Origin: Nodosilinea sp. FACHB-131
GTDB taxonomy: Bacteria; Cyanobacteriota; Cyanobacteriia; Phormidesmidales; Phormidesmidaceae
Assembly: GCF_014695395.1 (NCBI RefSeq)
Contig: NZ_JACJOF010000016.1
Span: forward strand, 1-64,000
Direction of reading: 5' to 3'
Length of the DNA: 64,000 nt
Numbering within the stretch: position 1 is the first letter of the stretch; each line of letters opens with the position of its first letter. The translations under genes and the position numbers were made by a program. Below are positions 16,560-24,887 of this stretch, piece after piece. Below the pieces are notes generated by a model that was not told where the DNA came from, made no database searches, and saw nothing but the letters and a program-made list of their open reading frames with translations.

Positions 16560-16663
16560 GATGCGAAATCCCGAATAAATACCCTCGGTTTGTAGGGGCA
16601 TAGCATGCAAACCTACGGAGTTCCTGATCAGGAATCGGGGTTTACCAAATCGGATTTCGTATG
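16560..16663. mobile_element. MITE-like inverted-repeat element
   Basis: gatgcgaaatcc (16560-16571) and ggatttcgtatg (16652-16663) are inverted copies with two mismatches. The roughly 100 bases between hold nested palindromes: gtagg...cctac and the perfect 14-base ttcctgatcaggaa at 16621. There is no coding capacity. It sits between the CheR stop and the Uma2 gene. The terminal sequence resembles ends of cyanobacterial insertion elements as I recall them; no transposase is near. Confidence 0.5.
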
Positions 16664-16753
16664 GCTGGAGCAGCCTGCATCCAGCAGCAAAGAAGCGACA
16701 GATTAGGATAGAAACAGACAACAGCCGCAAACGGTTTTGCTTGAGGAGCGACC

Positions 16754-17496
16754 ATGGTTCAAGCTCAGCCCCGCACTGGCCCCCCCTGCCCGCCGACTTT
16801 GTACTGCCCGACGATCCGGCGGAAAACATTCAACAGCCGCCCCTAGCCGCCGCCCTCACCGATGCCCTAGGAGCGGCCCAGCGAATTCGGTCTGAGATGC
16901 TAATTGGCTCCAACTTCGGTTTGGTGGTCAGAATGAACGGTGAAATTGTTGTCAAAGCACCCGACTGGTTCTACGTGCCTCGGGTCAACCCCTACCCTCC
17001 AGAGTTAGTTCGCCGCAGCTACACCCCCCACTTGGAAGGCGACCCCGTAGCGGTGGTTATGGAGTTTCTTTCAGCGGCAGACAATGGTGAGCTGTCGATT
17101 CGAACCACTCAGCCCTACGGCAAGCTCTACATCTATGAGCAAATTTTGCGAATCCCCACCTACGTCATCTACGATCCAGCGGTTGCCAAGCTCGAAGTAC
17201 GGTGCCTAGAAGCGGGGCATTACGTATCCCAACTCCCCAATGACCAAGGCCGCTTTTGGATTCCGTCACTAGACCTTTTTCTAGGGGTTTGGCCAGGAGA
17301 ACGCTTGGCCCAAACCCTCAACTGGCTGCGCTGGTGGGATGCCGAGGGCAACCTGCTGCTCTGGAGTTCTGAACAAGCCGAGACAGAGCGCCAGCGAGCT
17401 GAGATCGAACGCCAGCGAGCTGAGACAGAGCGACAGCGGGCCGATCGCCTAGCCGCCCTACTCCGTGCCCAGGGGATTGATCCAGACCAACCCTAG
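16754..17496 (+). pseudogene. Uma2 family (DUF820) protein, apparent 1-bp frameshift near the 5' end
   Basis: Uma2 proteins are PD-(D/E)XK nuclease-fold proteins, abundant in cyanobacteria and of uncertain role. The body is intact: PPDFVLPDDP-like start, IVVKAPDWFYVPRV, GDPVAVVMEFLSA, IPTYVIYDP, and a C-terminal charged coil of repeated AETERQR units. The natural start, ATG at 16754 with GAGGAG just upstream, reads MVQAQPRTGPP and then leaves the main frame at a run of seven C at 16779-16785; one more C would restore it. The main frame can only start from the TTG at 16741, within the same ribosome site. This is either a sequencing/assembly indel, a real mutation, or TTG use. Confidence 0.75.
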
Positions 17497-17500
17497 GAAC

Positions 17501-17568
17501 TGGGGTTGAGGGTTTAAGGTGTCGGGTTCAAGGCAGGTCACGAACCTAAGACCCTAAACCTTGAACCC
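17501..17568. repeat. Inverted dispersed repeat (TTTAAGG/CCTAAA type)
   Basis: ggggttgagggtttaagg-like sequence is followed by its approximate inverse ending ccctaaaccttgaacccc. It lies between the convergent Uma2 and hydrolase genes and could serve as a bidirectional terminator. A related element lies at 29760-29870. Confidence 0.6.
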
Positions 17569-17601
17569 CTACTCACCCATCACCTTTGGCTTGGCAGACT
17601 G

Positions 17602-18270
17602 CTAGGCCAAGTGGGTGGCGAGAAAGGTGAGCGATCGCTCCCAGGCTAGTTTCGTGGCCTCGGGGTCGTGGATGTCGTTGTTTTCGTTGCCAAAGGCGTG
17701 GTGGGCGTCATACCAGTAAGACTCATAGTTCACGCCGCCCTCCCGGAGTCGCGCCTCAAAGGCCTTCACCTGGTCAGGTGGAAAGAACTCGTCCTGCTCG
17801 GCAAAATGCCCCTGAAAGGGAATCGAAATCGTGCGGGTGTCGGCGGCCTCAGCGGGCGGCACCCCATACCAACAGACCGCCACGTCGGCCTCGGGCACAT
17901 AGACGGCGGCCAGCACGGTGAGCGCGCCGCCCATGCAGTAGCCCAGCACCGCCACCTTGGGGCTGTCGGCCTTGAGGTGCTGCACCGCACCGCGAATGTT
18001 TTGGGTAGCGGCATCGCCGAAGTCGAGGTTGCCCATCAGGTGCTCGGCCTCGGCGGTTTCGACGGTGACTTCGCCTTTGTAGAGGTCGGGCACCAGCACC
18101 CGGTAGCCCTGCTGCACCAGCTGGTCGGCCACGCCCTTAATCTGGTCGTTCAGACCCCACCACTCCTGAATCACGACAATGCCGGGGGCAGTGCTGCCGC
18201 TGGCTGGCTCGACGTAGTAGCCCTGGCACGATTGGCCATCGGGTCGATTAAAGCTAATCATGTCGCCCAT
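17602..18270 (-). CDS. Dienelactone hydrolase family protein
   Basis: A 222-residue alpha/beta hydrolase using a Cys nucleophile. Cys112 is in GYCMGGAL, Glu36 in QEWWGL, and the acid and base partners are in AEQDEFFP and HHAFGNE, the Cys-His-Asp arrangement of dienelactone hydrolases. The true substrate is unknown in cyanobacteria, where such proteins are common. It could start at MISFNRPDG (residue 4). It is transcribed towards the Uma2 gene and lies downstream of dnaB on the same strand with a 170-base gap. Confidence 0.93.
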   Translation of the reverse strand: MGDMISFNRPDGQSCQGYYVEPASGSTAPGIVVIQEWWGLNDQIKGVADQLVQQGYRVLVPDLYKGEVTVETAEAEHLMGNLDFGDAATQNIRGAVQHLKADSPKVAVLGYCMGGALTVLAAVYVPEADVAVCWYGVPPAEAADTRTISIPFQGHFAEQDEFFPPDQVKAFEARLREGGVNYESYWYDAHHAFGNENNDIHDPEATKLAWERSLTFLATHLA

Positions 18271-18439
18271 GGGAGGTCTCCTAAGGTTGAGTCGCGATTC
18301 TCTAAAAGAGAGGCTGCGCGATCGCTACATTACCTCTCAAAGGAGCAAAATATAAGCCCCCGAGGTTGGGTGCCACAACTCCCAGTGGAGTTTACGCCCA
18401 ACGCTCTCCATCGGCTTAAGGCCAGCCCAGCGGCAACCG

Positions 18440-21037
18440 CTACATCCCCGGTGTAGCCAGGTTGCGGAAGCGGGTAAACTGCGGCTCGAACAGCAGCTTG
18501 ACAGTGCCGGTGGGGCCGTTGCGGTGCTTGGTGATGATGATCTCGGCAATGCCGCGATCGGGGGTGTCGGGGTCGTAATACTCTTCGCGGTAGAGCATCA
18601 TAATCAGGTCGGCGTCCTGCTCGATCGCACCCGAGTTATGGGACACAATGCCGTCAGCTAGCCAGGAAGCAGGCCCCGGTACAGTCAGGTCATACACGGG
18701 TTCTTCCCCCGCAGGCTCAATAGAAAGCACTTCATCCCAGAAAATATCTGCTGCGGCAATTTCCTTAAGGGATTCATTGGCCAGAATCTCTGCGTAGCTG
18801 AGGAGTGTTTGCCGAGAAGGAGCAAATTTGAAGTGTGATGTCCCGCCGTAGGAGGTGCCTCGCAAGGCTGCCATTTGGCGTTGACTAATGCCCTGGGCTC
18901 TCATATCAGCTTTGACTCGATCAAAAACTTCCTTGGGCAAGGTGTCTCGGTTGGGATTTGAGACGATGCCCTCAAGTTTGAGCCGTAGAGCAGCAGCGGG
19001 TTCTACCCTAGGGCCAAAAGCCCCAACCTGAGCTAAAAACCTCAGCTGGTTGACGCTACCCTGAACGTTGACGGTAAAGCACTGACTTGGCTGCCAAAAC
19101 ACGGAGGCCCAAATGCCGAGCCTTAGGAGTAGAGCGGCAACATCGCGGGCCAAGCCCTCACTGCTGGTGGAGAAGAATACGGCATCTCCCCCTCTGCCCT
19201 TCCGTACAGAGATACAGCCATCGGTCGCCCACAGGTGTTTTAGGAGAAGACCGACCTGCTGATTGGAGAGCTGAAACACTTCGGCAGGAATGCGTTTCTC
19301 CCGAGAAGGCTGGTTAAAGATGCCAAGCTGCCGTAACCAACAATTTACCCCGGCAGGGCGCCAGCGATTGCCGTTACCAGAGATCAAAAGCTGATGCCAC
19401 TGCCCTCTGCCCCTGTAGCGCTTTACCTCACAGCCAAATTCTTGCTCAGCAGCTAATTTGACGATCTGGCTATTGTCTTCGGAGCTGGTGGTGTATCGAA
19501 GGGGCTGCCCCTTGAGGTAGCTACCATCGCCAATTAGCTGCCCTAGTAGTGCCAGCCTTAACTCAGGCCAGGTCTCGGCAACAGCAGGTTCGGGCAGATG
19601 CTGAGCCACACCAATACGGCTCCCCTTCTTCAACTGCTCTAATCGCTGCCAGCCATCGAGGGTATAGAGTCGGTGCTTTTCAGTCGCGCGAATTTTGCGT
19701 CCGCTGGCTGTGGTCAACTCATAAATTGGGCGAGTACCCACCTGCCAAACTAAGTCGGCCTGAGCCTGGGTCAACTTACCCTGTTCATCTAAACTCACCA
19801 CGTCTGGGGTGCTGCCTACCAACTCCTGAATCGGTACTCGTCGACCGTCTGCGAGGACAACCAGGGTATCGCCAGTGACGCACTCCCGTAGGTCGCTCAT
19901 CATTGGACGCTTGTTGGTGCGCGATTCGACGCCCCGGCTGAGCTGGGAGAGGGCGATGATCGGTACGTTGAGTTCGCGGGCGAGACCCTTGAGCGATCGC
20001 GTCATCTTCGACAGTTCCTGCACCCGGTTGTCGCCGCCACCCTCCATCAGCTGGAGATAGTCGATCAAAATCAGCCCCAGGGCACCGCCCTGCTCGGCCT
20101 GGAGGCGGCGGCAGCGAGAGCGAATCTCGGTCACTGAAATGCTGGGGGTATCGTCGATGAAAATCGGCATCTGGGAGAGAATGCTGATGGCGTGGCCCAG
20201 TTTTTCCCACTCGTTCTGGGCAATGCGTCCGGTGCGCAGGCGACTGCTCTCCATCTCCACTTCGCTAGAGAGCAGGCGATAGACCAGCTGCACTTTAGAC
20301 ATTTCTAAGCTATAAATAGCTACAGGAAGCTTCTGTAAAGCAGCGATATTGCGAGCTATATTGAGCACGAAGCTGGTCTTTCCCATTGACGGACGGGCAG
20401 CGGCGATAATCAGGTCAGAACGCTGAAAACCCTGGGTCATGGCGTCTAGGTCATAGAAGCCGCAGGGGATGCCGGGCAGCACAACACCGAGCGATCGCTG
20501 CTCGATCTCTGAAAACGTCTCAATCAAAATATCGGACGTGGAGGTCAACCCCCCCTGGGGCCGCGACTGGGTAATGCCAAACAGCCGCTGCTCCGACTGA
20601 TCCATCACATTCTCAATGGGCAGTGTAGTGTCGTAGCCCAGCTGAGAAATTTCGCCCCCGGTTTGAATCAGCAGGCGGCGGGTGTACTTGTCCATCACCA
20701 GGGTGGCGTACTGGTCAATGTTGGCGGCGCTAATGGTGCGATCGACCAGCTGAGCCAAGCGGGTTTGGCCACCCACCTGTTCGAGCTTGCCGTTGTCCTT
20801 CAGCCACACGGCGATCGTCATCAGATCGGCAGGCTGCCCCTTGGCGTGGAGGGCCAGCGCCCCCTTATAAATATCCCGGTGGGCACCGATGTAGAAGGCG
20901 TCGGGGGTGAGAATCTCCATCACCCGGTTAATGGCTTCAGGGTCGAGCAAAATACCGCCCAGAATGGCCTCTTCGGCCTCGATGTTTTGGGGTGGCAGGC
21001 GATCGCTGACCGCATCAAACTTGAGATTCTGAACCAT
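18440..21037 (-). CDS. dnaB: Replicative DNA helicase DnaB containing an intein
   Basis: DnaB is the hexameric helicase of the replication fork. The N-extein (residues 1-385) holds the N-terminal collar (PPQNIEAEEAILGGILLD) and the RecA core with Walker A in ARPSMGKTSF and Walker B in LILIDYLQL. A 416-residue intein occupies residues 386-801, and the C-extein (802-865) resumes at SGAIEQDADLIM. Splicing would give a helicase of 449 residues, the usual length. The junctions RE/C and HN/S are both intact for splicing. ATG start with a GGAGG-rich leader. It is the only replication-fork gene here. Confidence 0.97.
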   Translation of the reverse strand: MVQNLKFDAVSDRLPPQNIEAEEAILGGILLDPEAINRVMEILTPDAFYIGAHRDIYKGALALHAKGQPADLMTIAVWLKDNGKLEQVGGQTRLAQLVDRTISAANIDQYATLVMDKYTRRLLIQTGGEISQLGYDTTLPIENVMDQSEQRLFGITQSRPQGGLTSTSDILIETFSEIEQRSLGVVLPGIPCGFYDLDAMTQGFQRSDLIIAAARPSMGKTSFVLNIARNIAALQKLPVAIYSLEMSKVQLVYRLLSSEVEMESSRLRTGRIAQNEWEKLGHAISILSQMPIFIDDTPSISVTEIRSRCRRLQAEQGGALGLILIDYLQLMEGGGDNRVQELSKMTRSLKGLARELNVPIIALSQLSRGVESRTNKRPMMSDLRECVTGDTLVVLADGRRVPIQELVGSTPDVVSLDEQGKLTQAQADLVWQVGTRPIYELTTASGRKIRATEKHRLYTLDGWQRLEQLKKGSRIGVAQHLPEPAVAETWPELRLALLGQLIGDGSYLKGQPLRYTTSSEDNSQIVKLAAEQEFGCEVKRYRGRGQWHQLLISGNGNRWRPAGVNCWLRQLGIFNQPSREKRIPAEVFQLSNQQVGLLLKHLWATDGCISVRKGRGGDAVFFSTSSEGLARDVAALLLRLGIWASVFWQPSQCFTVNVQGSVNQLRFLAQVGAFGPRVEPAAALRLKLEGIVSNPNRDTLPKEVFDRVKADMRAQGISQRQMAALRGTSYGGTSHFKFAPSRQTLLSYAEILANESLKEIAAADIFWDEVLSIEPAGEEPVYDLTVPGPASWLADGIVSHNSGAIEQDADLIMMLYREEYYDPDTPDRGIAEIIITKHRNGPTGTVKLLFEPQFTRFRNLATPGM
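18635..19882 (-). mobile_element. DnaB intein with LAGLIDADG homing endonuclease
   Basis: Begins with Cys (CVTGDTLVVLADG, block A), has the block B-like TEKHRLYTLDGW, and ends VSHN followed by Ser, the full set for protein splicing. The central part carries two LAGLIDADG-type helices: LLGQLIGDGSYL and LLKHLWATDGCIS, with acidic Gly-Asp-Gly / Thr-Asp-Gly ends. It therefore looks like a complete homing element rather than a mini-intein. The insertion point, between SDLRE and S-IEQDADL, is the same site as the well-known Synechocystis DnaB intein. Confidence 0.95.
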
Positions 21038-21289
21038 GACCTTGGAGGAGGGGAGTAGATTAATTGTGCTTTAAACCCGTCTTTCCTGGGGGTGCTTAGC
21101 CAAACTTAGCGACATGGGCCTAGACTCCCGGTGCGCCCATGGCGCAACAACTCAGGCCTACAACGCAATGGGGCGGATGGCCTTTGATCCAGCTTTTCGA
21201 AGGCTGATTTCGTGGGACCAAAAGGCCGCAGCAAACGTTAGCTAGAGCGCCTCGCCTGGGCGGGGTACCCCAAGGCAATGGGGTCTAAA

Positions 21290-22402
21290 TTAGCCCGCGT
21301 TAACGGTATCAAACACCTCTTGAATCCGCTCCACCAAAGGCTCAGGCAGAGGCACATAGAGCAGCTCTTCAGCAATGGCGCGGCCTTCGGGGCCGAGGGA
21401 CCACTCAAACACGTCGCGCATGGCGTTCCACTTGGCTGCGTCTTCGTAGTTCTTATAGAGCAGAATCCAGGTTAGACCGACGATGGGGTAGGCGTTTTCG
21501 CCAGTGGGGTCGGGAACAAGCAGGGCAAAGTCGTCCGGTATCGCTTCATCGAGCAGGGCATTGCCTGCGGTTTCGGGGGAGGGCTCGACGTAGTTGCCAG
21601 CGTTGTTTTCTACCAGCGCTGAATCGATGCCCTTGAGGGCAGCATAGGCGTAGGACAGATAGCCAATCGCGCCCTCAGTTTGCTGAATCGTAGCGGCTAC
21701 CCCCTCATTGCCCTGGCCGCCAATGCCCACGGGCCAGTCAACGGAGGTGCCAACGCCGCCTGTCCAGCCGTCGCAGACGGTGTCAATGTGGTTGACAAAG
21801 ACAAAGGTGGTACCCGAACCGTCAGAGCGGTGAGCCCAGGTGATGGGCAGGTCAGGTATCTCTAGATCGGGGTTGATCGCTGCGATCGCAGGGTCGCTCC
21901 ACTGGGTAATTTCGCCCGTGACGATGCCGCAGTAGACCTCGCGGGAAAGGCGTAGTTCTCGATCACCAATCCCAGGCAGGTTATAGGAGAACGATAGAAA
22001 ACCGCCAGTTATCGGCACCTGAATGGGGCTGTAGCCAAAGGCATCGACGAAAGCCTGGGTGCGCTCTGCGGAAGCGGTAATAGGGGCTTCAGACGCGCCA
22101 AAGTCTACGGTGCCGGCAATGTACTGCTCCAGGCTAGCGCCACTGCCCACAGCCCGGTAGCTAACCTGCACATCGAAGTCCACGTGTCGGCTATAGGCGT
22201 CGAACCAGCGTTGAAAAATCGGCGCGGGGAAGGTCGCCCCAGCACCGCCGATCGGAATAGTGGTGCCGCTGCCGTCGCCAGCGGACATCGGAGCAGGTTT
22301 GGGGGTGGTGTCAGCGGTAGGAGAAGAGCCGCCATTGCAGGCTGCGATCGCCAAAACCATGGGCAGAGACGCCGCTAGCCCTACTTTGCGACTAAAGATC
22401 AT
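21290..22402 (-). CDS. pstS: Phosphate ABC transporter substrate-binding lipoprotein PstS
   Basis: A 370-residue periplasmic phosphate-binding protein. A lipoprotein signal ends at AIAAC with Cys22. Phosphate-site segments are GGAGATFPAPIFQRWFDAY, GSGASLEQYIAG, FGASEAPIT and HRSDGSGTTFVF. No pstCAB follows, so this is a solitary or distal copy. A histidine kinase gene lies 103 bases upstream on the same strand, which could mean co-expression. I saw no convincing Pho box (tandem 8-base repeats) in the short gap. Confidence 0.95.
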   Translation of the reverse strand: MIFSRKVGLAASLPMVLAIAACNGGSSPTADTTPKPAPMSAGDGSGTTIPIGGAGATFPAPIFQRWFDAYSRHVDFDVQVSYRAVGSGASLEQYIAGTVDFGASEAPITASAERTQAFVDAFGYSPIQVPITGGFLSFSYNLPGIGDRELRLSREVYCGIVTGEITQWSDPAIAAINPDLEIPDLPITWAHRSDGSGTTFVFVNHIDTVCDGWTGGVGTSVDWPVGIGGQGNEGVAATIQQTEGAIGYLSYAYAALKGIDSALVENNAGNYVEPSPETAGNALLDEAIPDDFALLVPDPTGENAYPIVGLTWILLYKNYEDAAKWNAMRDVFEWSLGPEGRAIAEELLYVPLPEPLVERIQEVFDTVNAG

Positions 22403-22505
22403 AGGAACAACACTCCGGACAGTTTTTGACGGTCAACGGTAGAACGAGGGTTTCAGACATTTGCCGGAGTAATCTGGCCGACGAAAGATCTGTGTAGGGT
22501 TGGGT

Positions 22506-23819
22506 CTAACACCTCGCCTTGTGGCCCGAGGTCTGCGGGGAAGCCGGTTGCCCCTGGTCGCTGGCGGGCAGGAGTAACGGCAGGGTAATGGTGAAGGTTG
22601 ACCCCTGGTTTTCGGTGCTGACTACAGTCAGTTTGCCCTGGTGCGCCTGAACGATTTGCTGGGCGATCGCCAGCCCTAGCCCGAAGCCGCCGGTGTCGAG
22701 CGATCGCGTCTTGTCAACCCGGTAAAAGCGGTCAAACACGCGGGGCAAATCGGCCGCCGGAATGCCGATGCCACTATCTTGCACAGTAATAATAATCCGG
22801 TCGAGGCGGTGGCTGAGGGAGAGGGCGACCTCTCCCCCGGTAGCGGTGTAGCGGCAGGCATTGCTGAGCAGGTTGGCGATCGCCTGCCGGAGCAAATTGG
22901 CGTCTCCATTGACCCAGAGGGGGGCCTGGGGCAGCTCTAGCCGCCACCAAAGCCCCTTAGCCTTGGCCTGAAGCTGATACTCGCGGGCGAGGTCTTTCAC
23001 CAAGAGGGTGAGGTTACACCGCTGGGTGCCCGGCCAGCGATCGGCTGACACCAGCACCAGCAGGCTGTTAATCAGCCGCCCCATCGACTGGGCCAGCTCG
23101 GCAATGTGCTGGAGCCGCGCCACCTGCTCTTGGGGCGAAGCCGTCATCAGCCCCAGCTCGGCCTGATTGAGAATGGCGGCCATGGGCAACCTCAGCTCGT
23201 GGCTGGCATCGGCACTAAACTGTTCTAATCGCTGGTACGACAACTGAATGGGCCGCATCACCTGGCCCGCGAACCACCAGCTCAGCAGCCCAATCAGGCC
23301 CACTCCCACCGGCAGGCCCAGGCTTAAAACCAGTCGAACTTGGTTGAGGGCGGTTTCCACCGGCACCAGGGTAGTGGCCAGTTCTAGGTGGCCCAGGGTT
23401 TGCCCCTCCGACTCAATGGGCACCGTCATTTGGCGCACGCGTTGGCCCTCGTGGATCAGAGTCTTATAGCCAGGCTGAACGTCGCGGCGATCGCCCGACA
23501 AGGGTCCAAAAAACATCAGCAGATGGTTGTTGGTGTCGTACCAGCGGGCGTAGACCAGATCCGAGGTAATGCTGAGGGTGCTGCCCCCCAACAGCGGCAC
23601 CGTTTTGATCTGAAACTGCACGGGGTAGGCCGGGTTAGGCGACGAGTCGGCGCCGCCGCTGCTGATCATTAGCTCCGCTTCGCGGTAGAGCTGCTGGTCG
23701 AGTTTGTTGAGTTCTCGCTCTACCTCAATCACGTAGAGCAGCCCGCCAAACACCACAAAAACGCTGCCCATAGTCAGCATGAGCCACTGGGTAAGATGTT
23801 TGCGGCTGCGAGTAAACAT
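22506..23819 (-). CDS. Membrane sensor histidine kinase
   Basis: A 437-residue kinase. A transmembrane helix near residues 13-30 ([19 protein letters not shown]), a periplasmic sensor domain to about 145, and a second helix ([19 protein letters not shown]) are followed by HisKA with [15 protein letters not shown] (His207) and an HATPase with [24 protein letters not shown] and [12 protein letters not shown]. Layout and length recall the RppB/NrsS group of cyanobacterial kinases. I use ATG 23817-23819 rather than the TTG at 23837. No response regulator is adjacent, which is unusual for this group. pstS is next downstream. Confidence 0.92.
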   Translation of the reverse strand: MFTRSRKHLTQWLMLTMGSVFVVFGGLLYVIEVERELNKLDQQLYREAELMISSGGADSSPNPAYPVQFQIKTVPLLGGSTLSITSDLVYARWYDTNNHLLMFFGPLSGDRRDVQPGYKTLIHEGQRVRQMTVPIESEGQTLGHLELATTLVPVETALNQVRLVLSLGLPVGVGLIGLLSWWFAGQVMRPIQLSYQRLEQFSADASHELRLPMAAILNQAELGLMTASPQEQVARLQHIAELAQSMGRLINSLLVLVSADRWPGTQRCNLTLLVKDLAREYQLQAKAKGLWWRLELPQAPLWVNGDANLLRQAIANLLSNACRYTATGGEVALSLSHRLDRIIITVQDSGIGIPAADLPRVFDRFYRVDKTRSLDTGGFGLGLAIAQQIVQAHQGKLTVVSTENQGSTFTITLPLLLPASDQGQPASPQTSGHKARC

Positions 23820-24249
23820 GGGGATATGGGGAGACAAGTGAATGGGAGGTGAGTCGATGGAATAAGACGGGCTTAGGTGCGGAGTTCACGAATGCTGAAG
23901 CGATCGCACTTGCCTTTGATGGGTGCGAGTCAGGTGTCGCACGAGCTTAGCGAGGGCATTGTCAGGGCTCGGTGCCTAGGGCCTACAGGGCTTGTTCTAG
24001 CTGGCTGTGGGTTGGCACCTATTGGGATAACGCAGCAAGTGTTGTCAGGGCTACAAATCTCGCTTTGCTAGCTTAACCTGCTGTTTACCATTAATTAGTT
24101 TACCTAAGGGAAGTGTGAGGAGGAGAGGGGTGGATGGGCAGGTGGATGAGTGGGCGGGTGGACGGGTAGATGGGTGGATGTGATGCTGGTGACGTTAAGC
24201 TTGAGAATCATCCCCTACATTACCCACTTCCCAATTTTCCCCATCGCCT
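23820..24249. other. Intergenic region with G-rich repeat copy 2
   Basis: About 430 bases between divergent genes. Bases 24129-24180 are the second copy of the GGGTGGATGGGT repeat, with a G3-N1-G3-N5-G3-N5-G3 quadruplex pattern at 24152-24174. The rest contains no ORF I can support and presumably the two promoters. Confidence 0.6.
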
Positions 24250-24660
24250 ATGCCTGCGCTCAAACGTCTCCTTACTCACTCTGGCCTTGAGTTTTGGCTA
24301 CCCCTGGGGCTGTTGGGGGCCACATTTTGGCTGGCTGGCTATGGTTGGACTCATCACTACCTGGGGGTGGCAGGCCGGGCGATCGCTCCTCTGGTCTTGG
24401 CGACCAATGCAGCGGCGCAGGACGAAGGCATTCTCAGCATTCGCGCTGTCATCGACAACGATGGTCAGGATCCGGCTGCTGAGGGCGATCGCCGGGCGAC
24501 TCGGGTTGAGGTGATTGTGGTGAAGCCGGTGCCTCGCACCCTCGACTTTTACCTACCGCTGCGATCGCCATCGGCCATTGAGGCAGAAATGGCGCAGCGG
24601 CTGAATGTTTCTACAGACACCATTCGTCGCCTCATTCGCTACGAAACCGCACGTCCATAA
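24250..24660 (+). CDS. Hypothetical membrane-anchored protein
   Basis: A 136-residue protein I cannot assign. An N-terminal hydrophobic segment (about 12-30, LEFWLPLGLLGATFWLAGY) is likely a membrane anchor. It is followed by a soluble domain with VEVIVVKPVPRTLDFYLPL and a C-terminal helix-turn-helix-like stretch (IEAEMAQRLNVSTDTIRRLI) that resembles a sigma-factor or regulator helix pair, though too short to call. It is convergent with the MATE gene. Confidence 0.65.
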   Translation: MPALKRLLTHSGLEFWLPLGLLGATFWLAGYGWTHHYLGVAGRAIAPLVLATNAAAQDEGILSIRAVIDNDGQDPAAEGDRRATRVEVIVVKPVPRTLDFYLPLRSPSAIEAEMAQRLNVSTDTIRRLIRYETARP

Positions 24661-24707
24661 ACTATCCTCAGTAGATCACAAAGGCCTTGCTAACCCTCTC
24701 CCCCAGT

Positions 24708-24775
24708 CCCTCTCCCAGGAAGGAGAGGGGAGACGGAACTAGACTTCAAAGTCTCTCTCCCAGCTTGAGAGAGGG
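24708..24775. terminator. Paired hairpins between convergent genes
   Basis: ccctctcc / ggagaggg (24708-24729) and tctctc / gagaga (about 24752-24773) lie in tandem between the 24250 gene and the MATE gene. CCCTCTCC repeats of this type are common in cyanobacteria and here probably end transcription from both sides. Confidence 0.5.
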
Positions 24776-24887
24776 ATTTAGGGTGTAGCTTGCTTCCCGC
24801 AGGGTGGGCTGGATTATGGCAAGAAAACGTGTTTGTGATCTACTGATCCTGGCTCACCATGGCCCTGGATCTTTTGCTCCGCCACCG

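Noticed and set aside
19087-19317. Separate genes within the dnaB intein region on the plus strand
   Set aside because: The minus frame is continuous through the intein and shows splicing and endonuclease motifs; the plus frames are shadows.
21238-22510. Pho box upstream of pstS
   Set aside because: The 103-base gap has no tandem 8-base direct repeats resembling a cyanobacterial Pho box.
23877-24071. 64-codon plus-strand frame upstream of the 24250 gene
   Set aside because: Lies in intergenic sequence, no ribosome site, translation not protein-like.
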